Counted from the first letter of the stretch, positions 45,028-53,964 are shown. The stretch is 64,000 bases of DNA from Candidatus Limnocylindrales bacterium (GCA_035559535.1 DATMBG010000010.1:1-64000), one strand, 5' to 3'. Notes: generated from the letters alone by a model not told the origin. Numbers and translations are program-made.

Positions 45028-45483
45028 TTAAACATACCATAACGTTATGGCTTCTGCCACACAAACCGGCTTTTCCTGTCCTTCCCGTTCAAAGGTCAAT
45101 CTCATGAGGGTTCGAGCTCCTTCTTTGATCTCCTCCAGTTCAATGAGCAGTATCCGCATGCGAATCCGACTTCCGGCAGGTACAGGACCCGTAAAGCGAA
45201 CTTTGTTTAACCCATAGTTGATGCGCAGCTTAATTCCTTCTACCTGGTAGATTTCGTTGATGAATTTCGGAGCCAGGGAAAGGGTCAGATAACCATGGGC
45301 GATGGGTACCCCATAGGGGGATTCCTTTTTTGCCCGCTCCACGTCCACATGGATCCACTGATGATCTCCGGTAACATCGGCAAAGGCCTTGATGCGATCT
45401 TGGGTTATCTCAAACCACTCCGAGACCCCAATTTCTTTTCCAACGTAGTCCTTGAGTTCTTTAAGGCCGGATAGAATTTTCAT
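45028..45483 (-). CDS. MaoC-like (R)-specific enoyl-CoA hydratase
   Basis: A 151-residue hot-dog fold protein. The hydratase motif is in FADVTGDHQWIHVDVERAKK, with the catalytic Asp and His, and GVPIAHGYLTLSL is the conserved helix. NodN/MaoC family members hydrate trans-2-enoyl-CoA. Its ATG overlaps the alpha/beta hydrolase stop by four bases (ATGA), so the two are translationally coupled. Confidence 0.92.
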   Translation of the reverse strand: MKILSGLKELKDYVGKEIGVSEWFEITQDRIKAFADVTGDHQWIHVDVERAKKESPYGVPIAHGYLTLSLAPKFINEIYQVEGIKLRINYGLNKVRFTGPVPAGSRIRMRILLIELEEIKEGARTLMRLTFEREGQEKPVCVAEAITLWYV

Positions 45484-46253
45484 AGACTGTTTTCCTCCAA
45501 AAAATCTAAAACAATTTTAGAAAACTCCTGGGGGGCCTCTGCATGAACCCAATGTCCTACACCTTCCACAACCCGGATTTTAGCCCGGGGAAAAATTTTT
45601 TGGATGCTCCCCAGATCTTCATCCTGGATGTAGGGAGAATTTCCACCCTTGATGAACAGGGTTGGCTTCTCAAACTTTCGGTCTGTCTCTATCCCCTTGA
45701 GGAGTTCGTCATAGTTTTGATAAATAGCGTCCAGATTCATTCTCCATCGAAAACCACCGGATTCATCGGGTATTAAATTTTTAAGCAGGAATTGGCGGGT
45801 AGAAAAGTCCGGGATTTTCCCGGTCAAGGCCTCATCAACCTCCTTACGGGTCTTGAAGGATTTTAAATTTAAAGAATAAAGGGCGTTAAATATTTCCCCA
45901 TGATGGGGCGGATAAGCCCTGGGAGCCATGTCCACCACCACGAGGGTATCTACCCTTTCGGGACAGGTAATCGCCAGTTGCATAGCTGTTTTAGCACCCA
46001 TGGAGTGGCCCAGTACATGGGCGGAGGAAAGATTTTGCTCCTGCATAAGCTGCAGGATATCCTCGGCCATTACGGTATAGTTAAGGGTTTCACTGTGGGG
46101 AGACCGGCCATGGTTACGTTGATCCACTGCGAAGACCTTAAAAAATTCCCCAAACACCTTACTTAGCCAGTGCCAGTTTTCCAGCGAGCCAAAAAGGCCG
46201 TGTAGAATGATCAGGGGATGGCCTTCTCCATAAGTTTGATAATAGAGATGCAT
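45480..46253 (-). CDS. Alpha/beta-fold hydrolase (esterase YbfF-like)
   Basis: A 257-residue hydrolase. Oxyanion strand HGLFGSLENW, nucleophile elbow GHSMGAKTAM with Ser, and the catalytic His in GVGHWVHAEAP. The closest recognisable group is YbfF/esterase, acting on acyl-CoA or short esters. The frame runs to 46340 but conserved sequence starts at MHLYYQTYGEGHPL, with GAGG nine bases before that ATG (46253). It is coupled to the MaoC-like gene by a four-base overlap. Confidence 0.92.
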   Translation of the reverse strand: MHLYYQTYGEGHPLIILHGLFGSLENWHWLSKVFGEFFKVFAVDQRNHGRSPHSETLNYTVMAEDILQLMQEQNLSSAHVLGHSMGAKTAMQLAITCPERVDTLVVVDMAPRAYPPHHGEIFNALYSLNLKSFKTRKEVDEALTGKIPDFSTRQFLLKNLIPDESGGFRWRMNLDAIYQNYDELLKGIETDRKFEKPTLFIKGGNSPYIQDEDLGSIQKIFPRAKIRVVEGVGHWVHAEAPQEFSKIVLDFLEENSL

Positions 46254-46445
46254 GATAAACCTCAAGCTCCCAGGAGCGGTTAAATAAGGATTCGACCCCG
46301 GTATTTCCGAAGCCCTTCTTATGTTACCGACCGACGGCAAAAGTCCCCATATCTTTTCAGGGATAGGAAGTAAAGATCTGCTAAACCGGTTTTATCAGAC
46401 CCTGTTCCCGCCACGGGTAGCATTTTACCTTATTTCCTGCTTAGA

Positions 46446-47105
46446 TTAAAGGATAAATTTCAAAGAAGTTTTCTGTCCACCAGACACTTTTGCATAATGT
46501 TCATCAAAATTTAGCATATCCAAAAGGCTTTCGCCCTTATCCATCCGTTTATAAACCTCCTCTTCTTTACTCTGGATTTCTTGAGCGATGGGTAGGGCTT
46601 CGGATAATTCCTTGAGGCTTGCGACAAGAATTCCATCCTCATCTCCGAAAACAATATCCCCGGGGTTCACCGTAACTCCCCCACAGGTTATGGGAATCTG
46701 GGTATCAAAAATTCGGGAGGTGGTACCGGATAAGGGAGAGATAGATCTTGCATATACCGGGAGCTGTAAAGTTCGAATTCTCCAGGTATCTCGACAAGCC
46801 CCATCAACAATGATTCCGGCCAATCCTTTTCGTAGGGCTTCCCTGGTAAACAACTCACCGACCAAGGCCCGTGAACCCCCTTGACCATCAATCACCAGAA
46901 CTTCTCCGGGTTGCGCATCTTTAAGGGCTTTGATGACCGTCAAAAAATCATTGTAGCAGGAAACCGTATGGGCAATACCTATAAGTTTTAAGCCCGATCG
47001 GATAGGACGTATTCCGGAGTCCAGGACTCTCAGGTTCTTGTTTGCATCGGAAAGGCAGGCCGTATCGAGTTTAGATAGAATTTCTTTACTTTGCTTGAAG
47101 TCCAT
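46446..47105 (-). CDS. RraA-like 4-hydroxy-4-methyl-2-oxoglutarate aldolase family protein
   Basis: A 219-residue RraA/HMG aldolase family protein. Conserved blocks: ALKDAQPGEVLVIDGQGGSR, ALVGELFTREALRKGLAGII and VDGACRDTWRI with the catalytic Arg-Asp pair, then NPGDIVFGDEDGILV. Members are either class II aldolases cleaving 4-carboxy-4-hydroxy-2-oxoadipate-like acids or RNase E regulators; the GACRD motif favours the aldolase group. It is the first gene of a minus-strand run to the 2-hydroxyacid dehydrogenase. Confidence 0.9.
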   Translation of the reverse strand: MDFKQSKEILSKLDTACLSDANKNLRVLDSGIRPIRSGLKLIGIAHTVSCYNDFLTVIKALKDAQPGEVLVIDGQGGSRALVGELFTREALRKGLAGIIVDGACRDTWRIRTLQLPVYARSISPLSGTTSRIFDTQIPITCGGVTVNPGDIVFGDEDGILVASLKELSEALPIAQEIQSKEEEVYKRMDKGESLLDMLNFDEHYAKVSGGQKTSLKFIL

Positions 47106-47225
47106 GATGGACAGAGGCCAGGGGGTCAGAGATCAGAATTCAAGGGTTTCCCTTCTGACTTCCAACTCTTGGCTTCTGGTTATACCATAACTTTGTTTAC
47201 TTGGTTTTGCTTGACTTTTAAGTGG

Positions 47226-47267
47226 TCCCCACCCCCGACCCCTCTCCCACGCTGCGGGAGAGGGGGA
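47226..47267. repeat. C/T-rich palindromic repeat unit
   Basis: TCCCCACCCCCGACCCCTCT, CCCACGCTGCGGGAGAGGGG: a hairpin centred on GCTGC, same class as 7186-7234. Confidence 0.7.
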
Positions 47268-47338
47268 TATTTGGGAAGGTGTAAAACGTAAAATACAATA
47301 TCCGGCCACGAAGGTCAACAAGATATTGGAATTCGTGG

Positions 47339-47374
47339 TATCTGTAACAATTTTTTACAAAATTGTTACAGATA
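47339..47374. promoter_or_regulatory. Perfect 16-bp inverted repeat, TATCTGTAACAATTTT-TTAC-complement
   Basis: Left arm 47339-47354, loop TTAC, right arm 47359-47374, all 16 pairs perfect. AT-rich with TGTAACA half-sites, and not followed by a T-run on either strand, so it resembles an operator or structured element more than a terminator. It lies 234 bases upstream of the rraA-like gene. Confidence 0.6.
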
Positions 47375-47499
47375 TCCGAGGACCTTCTCGAGTTGCCCGC
47401 CTTACGGAGGTAATATCCCGGAGGGGAATGAGGTTGTGCCGGGATGGAAGATACCGGTTAGAAACCCATTTTAGAATGGGTCCGAGACCTATCATTCTT

Positions 47500-47512
47500 C
47501 CTGCCTGGCAGG
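47500..47512. repeat. Short CCTGCC-TGGCAGG hairpin repeat, copy 3
   Basis: CCTGCCTGGCAGG, related to the hairpins at 3425-3440 and 19128-19145. It sits 14 bases past the receiver-kinase stop codon. Confidence 0.5.
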
Positions 47513-47525
47513 TTTTTATTCGAAT

Positions 47526-48722
47526 TCATTGGGAGAGGGGAATCTCGACGAAAAAAGAAGTTCCCTGATCTACCTGGCTGATTAAATCTACCTTACCTCC
47601 GTGGACCTGAATAATTCCGTAACTGACACTTAAACCAAGTCCCACTCCCTTACCCACCTCTTTGGAGGTGAAGAAAGGATCGAAAATCTTTTTTAAATGA
47701 GCTTCCGGAATACCGGCTCCATTATCGGATAGGGTAATTCGAATAAAGGGGAGCGGAAGATGGAGGAGGATTTCATCTGGAGGAAGTTTGGAAATTAATT
47801 CCGAGCTAATATATAAGTTTTTTTGTCTTTGGGACTTCAGCAAGGCTTCTTCGGCATTATCTATAATGTTTAAAAAAGCTTGCTGAAGCTGATAGAAATC
47901 ACCCTGGATTTCAGGCAATCCAGGTGCTAAATTCTTTGTAACCTGGATGTGATTTTGGGCCAGACTGGCGGCTCGTAACTCCAAAACACTTTCGAGAACT
48001 TCATTTATTTGAAGGGGTCGCTTGATGGGTTTAGATCCCCGCGTAAAGAGAAGAAGGTTTTGGATAATTTTATTAATACGATTGGCCTCTTTATTAATTT
48101 TTTCCAGGCTCTGGCGGACTTTTTCCTCCAGACCGGGATCTTTAAGAAGCAACTGCGCATAACCCATTACTCCGGCCAGAGGATTATTAATCTCATGGGC
48201 GATTCCTGATAAAAGCTGACCTAAAGAAGCCATCTTTTCGGCCTGAACCAATTGGTTTTGCGTGACTCTGAGCTGGTTTAAGGTCTCCTCCAATTTTTTA
48301 TTGGTCTCCAGTATTTCCAGATTCTTCTGTTTCAGTTCTTGGGCAGCTTCTCTTTTTTCCAGGCCCCTTCGAATGGTAATCTTTAACTCTTCATCTGAAC
48401 AGGGTTTGTTGAGATAATAGTAAGCTCCCTTGCTCATGGCCTCAATGGCACTGCTCATAGATCCATATCCTGTCAGGACCACCACAATAGTATCCGGGAA
48501 AACTTTCTTAACCTCTTCTAAAACTTCTAACCCTGTTATATCCTGGAGTTTTAAGTCCGTTAAAACCAGATCGAATTCCGTTTGTCGAATTTTCTCTATG
48601 GCTCCCCGCCCATTTGCAACCGTTACGATATGGTATCCTTCTTGTTCCAGCTTTTTTTCCAGAACCAGCCGTACCAACTCCTCATCCTCTACGATGAGGA
48701 TACTCTTTTTTGAGTTTCCCAT
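47526..48722 (-). CDS. Response receiver-histidine kinase (REC-HisKA-HATPase)
   Basis: A 398-residue soluble signalling protein. The N-terminal receiver has the acidic pair VEDEE and phospho-acceptor Asp56 in VLTDLKLQD, with LTGYGS and NKPCS. A coiled-coil linker follows (about 120-155). HisKA has His175 in GIAHEINNPL, and the HATPase domain shows DNGAGIPE and FDPFFTSKEVGKGVGLGLS. Without a sensor domain it probably takes phosphate or signal from another protein. Divergently transcribed from the DUF4388/CNB-patatin pair, from back-to-back sigma-70-type promoters. Confidence 0.95.
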   Translation of the reverse strand: MGNSKKSILIVEDEELVRLVLEKKLEQEGYHIVTVANGRGAIEKIRQTEFDLVLTDLKLQDITGLEVLEEVKKVFPDTIVVVLTGYGSMSSAIEAMSKGAYYYLNKPCSDEELKITIRRGLEKREAAQELKQKNLEILETNKKLEETLNQLRVTQNQLVQAEKMASLGQLLSGIAHEINNPLAGVMGYAQLLLKDPGLEEKVRQSLEKINKEANRINKIIQNLLLFTRGSKPIKRPLQINEVLESVLELRAASLAQNHIQVTKNLAPGLPEIQGDFYQLQQAFLNIIDNAEEALLKSQRQKNLYISSELISKLPPDEILLHLPLPFIRITLSDNGAGIPEAHLKKIFDPFFTSKEVGKGVGLGLSVSYGIIQVHGGKVDLISQVDQGTSFFVEIPLSQ

Positions 48723-48827
48723 GGATTTTATCTCCTATACCAGATGAGAAAAGCTTTTACCGCCTTATTTCAAAATCTCTGTAACCGGAGAGGTTCAAAA
48801 TGGCTATGATTTAGAAGTATGCCTCCA

Positions 48828-48856
48828 AGCATAGGATTTCTTCTCGGACTTGTCAA
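48828..48856 (-). promoter_or_regulatory. Sigma-70-type promoter of the receiver-kinase gene
   Basis: Minus strand TTGACA (48851-48856), 17-base spacer and TATGCT (48828-48833), 106 bases before the kinase ATG. Both boxes match well (six and four of six). Confidence 0.55.
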
Positions 48857-48880
48857 CGAAATTTTTATGTGCCTTTTTAT

Positions 48881-48910
48881 TTGACAAGCTATAAAACCTC
48901 ATGATATGTT
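48881..48910 (+). promoter_or_regulatory. Sigma-70-type promoter of the DUF4388/CNB-patatin operon
   Basis: TTGACA (48881-48886), 18-base spacer and TATGTT (48905-48910), 92 bases before the ATG at 49002. Its -35 box lies 25 bases from the -35 of the opposite promoter, so a shared regulator or RNA polymerase competition is possible. Confidence 0.55.
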
Positions 48911-49001
48911 TTTTTCGATTTTTCTACTTGTTTTAGCTTTCTCTTAATCCAGAGGTTAGGATCCATGATATCAGAATTTATCTTTTAGAACATGATGGAA
49001 T

Positions 49002-49763
49002 ATGGCTAAGATATTGTTAATAAGTTCGGACCCGATTACAAACGGTTACTTGATTCCTGTTTTGGAGCTTGCCGATCATACGGTAATCCGGATAGATTCG
49101 TTAGAGGCAGCTTTACATCTCCTGCTTCATCAGGCTCGGGAAGAAAAAGAACCCCTTCCGGAGCTCGTAATGGTAGAGGGTCATATGTTGGGAGGTATTT
49201 CCCCTTTAGAGTTCCAGAATAAAGTAAAGACTCTTTTGAGAGGAACCCAGCCAGAGACTCCCATCCTGTTTATTTTGGAAGAGGGGAGTTTAACCCAGGA
49301 TGCTAAGGACACCCTCAAAGGGCAAATCACCTATCTTGTAAAACCTACCCATATCTCTGCCTTTTCGGATTTTTTCAGAGAGCTTCGGAGCTCTTTAGAT
49401 CAGCTTTCTCGATCCGGTGGAGGGAGTTTGAGTAAACATACATCCCTGGTAGCCAATCTGGCCGAAGAACATCTGCCTTCCCTGCTTCATATGTTAAGTT
49501 TGGTAAGGGCCTCTGGATATGCGACTTTGACAAATCCCAGAACGAAGCAAACAGGTACACTCCACCTGCGGTATGGAGATGTTACCAAAGCGATTCTGGT
49601 GGATACGACGAGTTCTCCTAAACGGAGGCTAGAAGGAACCGAAGCCCTTCAAGCCCTTGTAGATTGGGAAGAAGGAGTTTTTTCCTTCGGACGAGCAGAC
49701 CCTGAAAAAATGCCAAAGGGGGAATCAGCCCGCTGGGTTGTGTTGAAATGTGGAATTCGTTAA
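49002..49763 (+). CDS. Receiver-like plus DUF4388 protein
   Basis: A 253-residue protein. Residues about 1-125 resemble a receiver domain (AKILLISSDPITNGYLIPVL, TPILFILEEGSLTQD, ITYLVKPTHISAF), but the phosphorylation site region reads LVMVEGHMLG without the usual Asp. Residues about 145-250 form a DUF4388/PATAN domain (LPSLLHMLSLVRASGYATL, GTLHLRYGDVTKAIL, ALVDWEEGVFSFG), common in delta-proteobacterial and cyanobacterial signalling proteins. It lies 24 bases upstream of the CNB-patatin gene and is probably co-transcribed and functionally paired. Confidence 0.82.
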   Translation: MAKILLISSDPITNGYLIPVLELADHTVIRIDSLEAALHLLLHQAREEKEPLPELVMVEGHMLGGISPLEFQNKVKTLLRGTQPETPILFILEEGSLTQDAKDTLKGQITYLVKPTHISAFSDFFRELRSSLDQLSRSGGGSLSKHTSLVANLAEEHLPSLLHMLSLVRASGYATLTNPRTKQTGTLHLRYGDVTKAILVDTTSSPKRRLEGTEALQALVDWEEGVFSFGRADPEKMPKGESARWVVLKCGIR

Positions 49764-49787
49764 CCCACTTTTTCACTATCCAGGAGA

Positions 49788-51752
49788 ATGGCGGGAATGA
49801 TGCTTAATCTTCAAGAACTGAGAAAGAGCGCATTATTTACAGGGGTAGAGGTAGCAGAACTCCGGAGAGTTCTCCCTCAATTGGAGAAAAAATATTACTC
49901 CCGAGGGGCCATCATCTTTAAAGAAGGAGATCCCAGTCAGGCTCTGTATCTTATCCTCTCGGGACAGGTCAAAATCATCGAACGAAATCAACAGGGACGA
50001 CCGGAGGTACTCATGTACCTGCACGCCGGAGATTTTTTTGGTGAAACTTCGGTTATCACCCATGAAATCAGATCCGTTACCGCAGAGGTGGTCATCGATG
50101 CAGAGATCCTCATCATCCCTAAAGCAGTTTTTGAAGAGATCTATCATCGAGAGCCTAAGATCTTACACAACGTCATTAGAACCCTGAGTCAAAGGCTCTC
50201 CTTAAAAACCAAAGGACTTGTCCAACGTAACCCCAAAACCCATAGTATTATAGCCATTTACCATCCTAGGAAAGAAATCGAAGGCGCTTTCTTAACGAGT
50301 AACCTGGCCGCCAGCATTTTGAAACAAACCGAAACCTCGGTCGCCGTCTTAGATCTCTCCCTTAAGAATCCTAATCTGGTCAAGATTTTGAGGCTGGATT
50401 CAGACAAAGAAATTAAGGACGAAGAAATCAATCAGGAACTCGTAGAAAAGATGTTGATTTCCCATCCCTCGGGTTTAGAGCTTTTAGCTTTATCTCCTGA
50501 ATTTCTTAGAGAAGGGAAAATCGGTCGAGAGAAAATAGCCCGGATTTTATCTATTCTCAAGGAGAAGTTTAGCTATACGGTAATAAATACGAGTCCGGAA
50601 ATTACAAAAGGTACTTTTGAAGCTTTAGACCTATCGGACAAAATTGTCCTTTTAATTCCCTTTGGGGAAGAACCTCCGGTCCATATGTTCGATCAGCAGG
50701 AGGTTATCACTGTATATTACCAGACCCCTCAACACCCTGGTGCAGTGGAGGAGTTCTTGACAGGAGCGCCACCTTTGATAATAGATTGGGGGCCTGAATT
50801 CCTCGAGCCGTTTCATAAAGCCGGGGAATTGATTGTTGAGAAAGCTTCAGATAATCCTACCAGTGAGGCCATTCATAGGTTGGCCAGGCACATTACCGGG
50901 CTAAAATTGGGTATTGCCCTGGGCGGGGTTGCGGCAAGGGGATTGGCCCATATAGGGGTTCTGGATGTCCTGGAACAGAATAAGATACCCATAGACCTCA
51001 TAGCAGCCACCAACACCGGAGCGATCATTGGAGCAGCCTATGCTTCGGGAGTCAGAAGTAAAAATCTCATCGAGATCGCCTCCCAATTGGCCTATGAGTA
51101 TGAATTGGGGACCTTGAGGGACTTCAGGATTTTTCAAGGGGGATTCCTATCAAACAAAAAAGTTCTTAAACTCATTGCAAGCTTTCTGGGACCCTTGAAG
51201 ACGTTTGGCCGGTTAAAAATCCCCCTTCGGATTATTACCATGGAATTAGAAACCGGAAAAGACGTTGCCTTTGAAAAGGGTTCTTTATGGGATGCCCTTC
51301 AAGCCTCCATGGCCGTACCAGGTCTGTTTCCACCTGTAAAGATAGGAGGAAAAACTTTTGTAGATGGGTCCAACATAAATCCCATTCCGGTCAGCCATCT
51401 TATCGAAATGCGCGCCGATATTGTCGTAGGGGTTAATGCGTTGTCCCCTCTGAGACGGTATTTCTCCACCGGTTCCGGAGATATGGAAAAAAGTACTCGG
51501 GAAGAGGCTTTAACCGAAGATTGGAAGATGATGGATATCATCATGAGATCATTCCAAAAATTGCAACATGAGATAGGCCTTTCCAAAGCCACTCTGGCAG
51601 ATCTTACCATCACACCTGAGGTTACCGGATTCAGTTGGAAGGACTTTAAAAGAGCACCTGAAATTATCGACGCCGGTCGAAGGGCTGCCGAGCAAGCGTT
51701 ACCTAAACTTTTAGAAATTCGGAGTAAGCGAAAACTCTACAGGCGAAGTTAG
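49788..51752 (+). CDS. Cyclic-nucleotide-binding/patatin-like protein with degenerate ParA-like and patatin domains
   Basis: A 654-residue protein in three parts. Residues about 15-145 are a CNB (CRP/FNR-like) sensor (IFKEGDPSQALYLILSGQVK, GDFFGETSVI). Residues about 152-292 resemble a CpaE/MinD domain (THSIIAIYHP, SNLAASILKQTETSVAVLDL) whose phosphate loop has decayed to RKEIEGAF. Residues about 374-560 are patatin-like: GGVAARGLAHIGVLDVLEQ, then ATNTGAIIGAAY where the GxSxG serine is Asn409, while Asp526 (VDGSNINPIPV) is kept. A lipase without its serine is likely inactive. AGGAGA lies directly before the ATG, so the ATG at 49797 may be the true start. Its 3' end overlaps the opposite lipoprotein gene by four bases. 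Confidence 0.85.
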   Translation: MAGMMLNLQELRKSALFTGVEVAELRRVLPQLEKKYYSRGAIIFKEGDPSQALYLILSGQVKIIERNQQGRPEVLMYLHAGDFFGETSVITHEIRSVTAEVVIDAEILIIPKAVFEEIYHREPKILHNVIRTLSQRLSLKTKGLVQRNPKTHSIIAIYHPRKEIEGAFLTSNLAASILKQTETSVAVLDLSLKNPNLVKILRLDSDKEIKDEEINQELVEKMLISHPSGLELLALSPEFLREGKIGREKIARILSILKEKFSYTVINTSPEITKGTFEALDLSDKIVLLIPFGEEPPVHMFDQQEVITVYYQTPQHPGAVEEFLTGAPPLIIDWGPEFLEPFHKAGELIVEKASDNPTSEAIHRLARHITGLKLGIALGGVAARGLAHIGVLDVLEQNKIPIDLIAATNTGAIIGAAYASGVRSKNLIEIASQLAYEYELGTLRDFRIFQGGFLSNKKVLKLIASFLGPLKTFGRLKIPLRIITMELETGKDVAFEKGSLWDALQASMAVPGLFPPVKIGGKTFVDGSNINPIPVSHLIEMRADIVVGVNALSPLRRYFSTGSGDMEKSTREEALTEDWKMMDIIMRSFQKLQHEIGLSKATLADLTITPEVTGFSWKDFKRAPEIIDAGRRAAEQALPKLLEIRSKRKLYRRS

Positions 51753-52531
51753 GAAATGTTTTCCTTCCGTCTCTTAGCCAGTTCCAGCTCCCGGGTATAT
51801 TGATTAAGTAAATATTGGGTGTAAGGTCTATTTTTATTTGAAGCCTTAGTCAGGAGCTGCTCGCAGGTTTCTTTCGCTTTCTGTAAGTATTCAATGGCTT
51901 TATCTAAAGAGTTTACATTTTTATTAACCCCAAAATCAGCTTCGTACTCGGCTGCAATATTTCCATAACTGATGGCTTCCGCTTCCCGGGCATAGGCCAC
52001 CATGTCACTATCCCTCTCAACTCCCGGCATATCCCGTAAGGCTTTAAAAGTTGCGGCAGCTTCTTTGTAGAGATCGACCACATTCTGCTGGAATCGGCCT
52101 TTCTCCTTTTCATTCAACCTAGCAGCCTGGGCCGTCTGTAAGATTCCACTGAGGATATAGAAAAGTTCCCGCTCCCGGGGATTTGCGTTTAACATAATGC
52201 TGCTTCCTTGCTGGATGGTTTCTTCGGCCTCCTTAAACTCCCCCAGCTCAATATAAGCAAAGGCCTGCAAAGCATAAGCCTGGGCCAGAACCTGCAAATT
52301 TCCCAGGTGTTTTGGATCTTTGGTTTCTTCCTCAATGATTTTTTGAAAAGAGAGGATAGCGTCTCTATAAGCCTGATCAGCCTGAGGGTCCTCCCCATTT
52401 ATACGATATACAGATGCCAGGTTAAATAACTCTCTGGCCCGCGTTAATTCTCTGGGGGTACATCCTGCAATGAGAATTATCACACAAATATAGACCAGCC
52501 GGAATTTATTAGGCAACCGGGAAGCTATCAT
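51749..52531 (-). CDS. TPR-like helical lipoprotein
   Basis: A 260-residue predicted lipoprotein. Signal sequence (MIASRLPNKFRLVYICVIIL) ends in lipobox LIAGC, so the mature chain would start at Cys24 and attach to a membrane. The rest is a set of helical TPR-like hairpins: QALQAFAYIELGEFKEAEET-type helices and AIEYLQKAKETCEQLL. The ATG at 52531 follows GAAGGGTCT; the longer TTG-opened frame to 52564 is not used. It shares four bases with the opposite CNB-patatin gene end. It may be a scaffold or part of an envelope complex; no exact family is recognised. Confidence 0.85.
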   Translation of the reverse strand: MIASRLPNKFRLVYICVIILIAGCTPRELTRARELFNLASVYRINGEDPQADQAYRDAILSFQKIIEEETKDPKHLGNLQVLAQAYALQAFAYIELGEFKEAEETIQQGSSIMLNANPRERELFYILSGILQTAQAARLNEKEKGRFQQNVVDLYKEAAATFKALRDMPGVERDSDMVAYAREAEAISYGNIAAEYEADFGVNKNVNSLDKAIEYLQKAKETCEQLLTKASNKNRPYTQYLLNQYTRELELAKRRKENIS

Positions 52532-52673
52532 AGACCCTTCGTGTCCTTTACGCCTTCTCTGCAAACTTTGCGGTTAAAAATTAAACCGCAGAGAATGCCG
52601 GGAAAGAAGAAAACAGAATAGAAATCCTAATGGATTTTTTTATCCAGTTCTCACGATTCTCAGAAAAGAGATT

Positions 52674-53960
52674 TTAAGCTCTCCCATAAATCTCCCGTAG
52701 TTCTGCTTCGGCCCATTCTAAAACCTTTTTAGGTGGTTCACCCTGAACGGCCTTTGCAAAGACATCTACAATGATATACTTTGAGATGGCTTCCGAGGCG
52801 GCACGAGAAGGGGGGCCGGCATAACCGAGGGAGCGACTGTATCGTCCTACATCTCGAAACCCGATCATTTTAGGATCTTTTTGCCAAAGGGGATGGTTTT
52901 CCTGATCAGGACCCGGTCCGATAAGATATCCTTGAGCCACATCCAGCCATTTATAGTAATTTTCCTTTGCCATGAGAAATTGCAAAAACTCCCGGGCGGC
53001 CCCTTGATTTTTAGAATACTTCATGATGGCGTGCTCAAAGGTTAAAATCCCGGTAAACCTTCCAGCCGGACCTCTTAAAGTCCTTCCATGGTTAATCTTC
53101 CTGGCCAGCTCCGGATAATCCTTCTTGGCAACCAGATAAATACTGGCTCCGTTGAGGGTACAGGAAATCTGCTCAGCCAAAAAGGCCCGGTTGTTACTGG
53201 TATCGTCCCAGGAAAGACCCGTCTCATCCATGGCATCCCGCCAGAGTTCTACCATAAATTCCACCGCCTGCAGGCTCTCCGGACTGTTGATGGCGACGGT
53301 TTTACCATCGGCTTCTACCTCTTTACCCCCAAAGGCCCATAAAAGATCCAGACAAAAGCCCGGGGCATCTCCAAAGGTATGTCCCAACGATTGTCCAAAG
53401 GGATGTCCTCGCCTCTTGAGCTCTTTTCCAATTCGATAATATTCCTCCCAGGTATCCGGAAATTTCTCCACCCCCACTTCCTGGAACCAATCCTCTCGAT
53501 ACACGTGCAAGCCTGAAGCTGCATGATAGGGTACGGCTTTATAGTGACCGGAAATGTTGCAGTAGTCCTCAAAGGACTTATAAAGACCTCCATACCTTGC
53601 TTTGACTTCTTCCGCCAGATCATCTACATCGATACATCCACTGGCGTATAAGTGGGGCCAGTTTCGGAGCATCTGGATAATATCTGGGCCTATTCCGTTC
53701 TCGACGGCTGCTGCAATTCGGGCCTGAAGATCATTGGCATTGATCGTCTCAATGGTTACCTTCACCCCCATCTGTTTTCCCCATTCACTGGCCTGTCTTT
53801 GAAGCTCTACATCCGCCTGGGAAATAAAATTACTCCATTGAAGCAGGTGGAGCTGGGTTCCTTTTAAAATAGCCGGAAAAGAAAGGGAAGATTGACCGGC
53901 TTCTAATACCATTCCTGCTGCAGTGGCAGCAGTGGCTTTCAGAAATTCCCTTCGATTCAT
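52674..53960 (-). CDS. Tat-exported ABC transporter substrate-binding protein (sugar type)
   Basis: A 428-residue family 1 extracellular solute-binding protein. The N-terminus MNRREFLKATAATAAGMVL is a Tat signal with RR and a hydrophobic alanine-rich core. Binding-protein features: ARIAAAVENGIGPDIIQML, PYHAASGLHVYREDWFQEVG, FPDTWEEYYRIGKELKRRG and the C-terminal SKYIIVDVFAKAVQGEPPKK. Periplasmic sugar capture is the usual role. No permease or ATPase gene lies next to it; instead it follows the 641-residue repeat protein after four bases. Orphan binding proteins may use permeases encoded elsewhere. Confidence 0.9.
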   Translation of the reverse strand: MNRREFLKATAATAAGMVLEAGQSSLSFPAILKGTQLHLLQWSNFISQADVELQRQASEWGKQMGVKVTIETINANDLQARIAAAVENGIGPDIIQMLRNWPHLYASGCIDVDDLAEEVKARYGGLYKSFEDYCNISGHYKAVPYHAASGLHVYREDWFQEVGVEKFPDTWEEYYRIGKELKRRGHPFGQSLGHTFGDAPGFCLDLLWAFGGKEVEADGKTVAINSPESLQAVEFMVELWRDAMDETGLSWDDTSNNRAFLAEQISCTLNGASIYLVAKKDYPELARKINHGRTLRGPAGRFTGILTFEHAIMKYSKNQGAAREFLQFLMAKENYYKWLDVAQGYLIGPGPDQENHPLWQKDPKMIGFRDVGRYSRSLGYAGPPSRAASEAISKYIIVDVFAKAVQGEPPKKVLEWAEAELREIYGRA

Positions 53961-53964
53961 TTTC

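Larger units (their letters stand above)
47106..47525. other. Intergenic region with C/T-rich repeat, heptamer tract and a perfect 36-base palindrome
   Basis: 420 bases between two minus-strand genes: GTCAGAGATCAGAATTC-type tract (47126-47180), C/T palindrome (47226-47267), the 47339-47374 palindrome, and small hairpins at 47464-47481 and 47500-47512. No gene. Confidence 0.6.
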
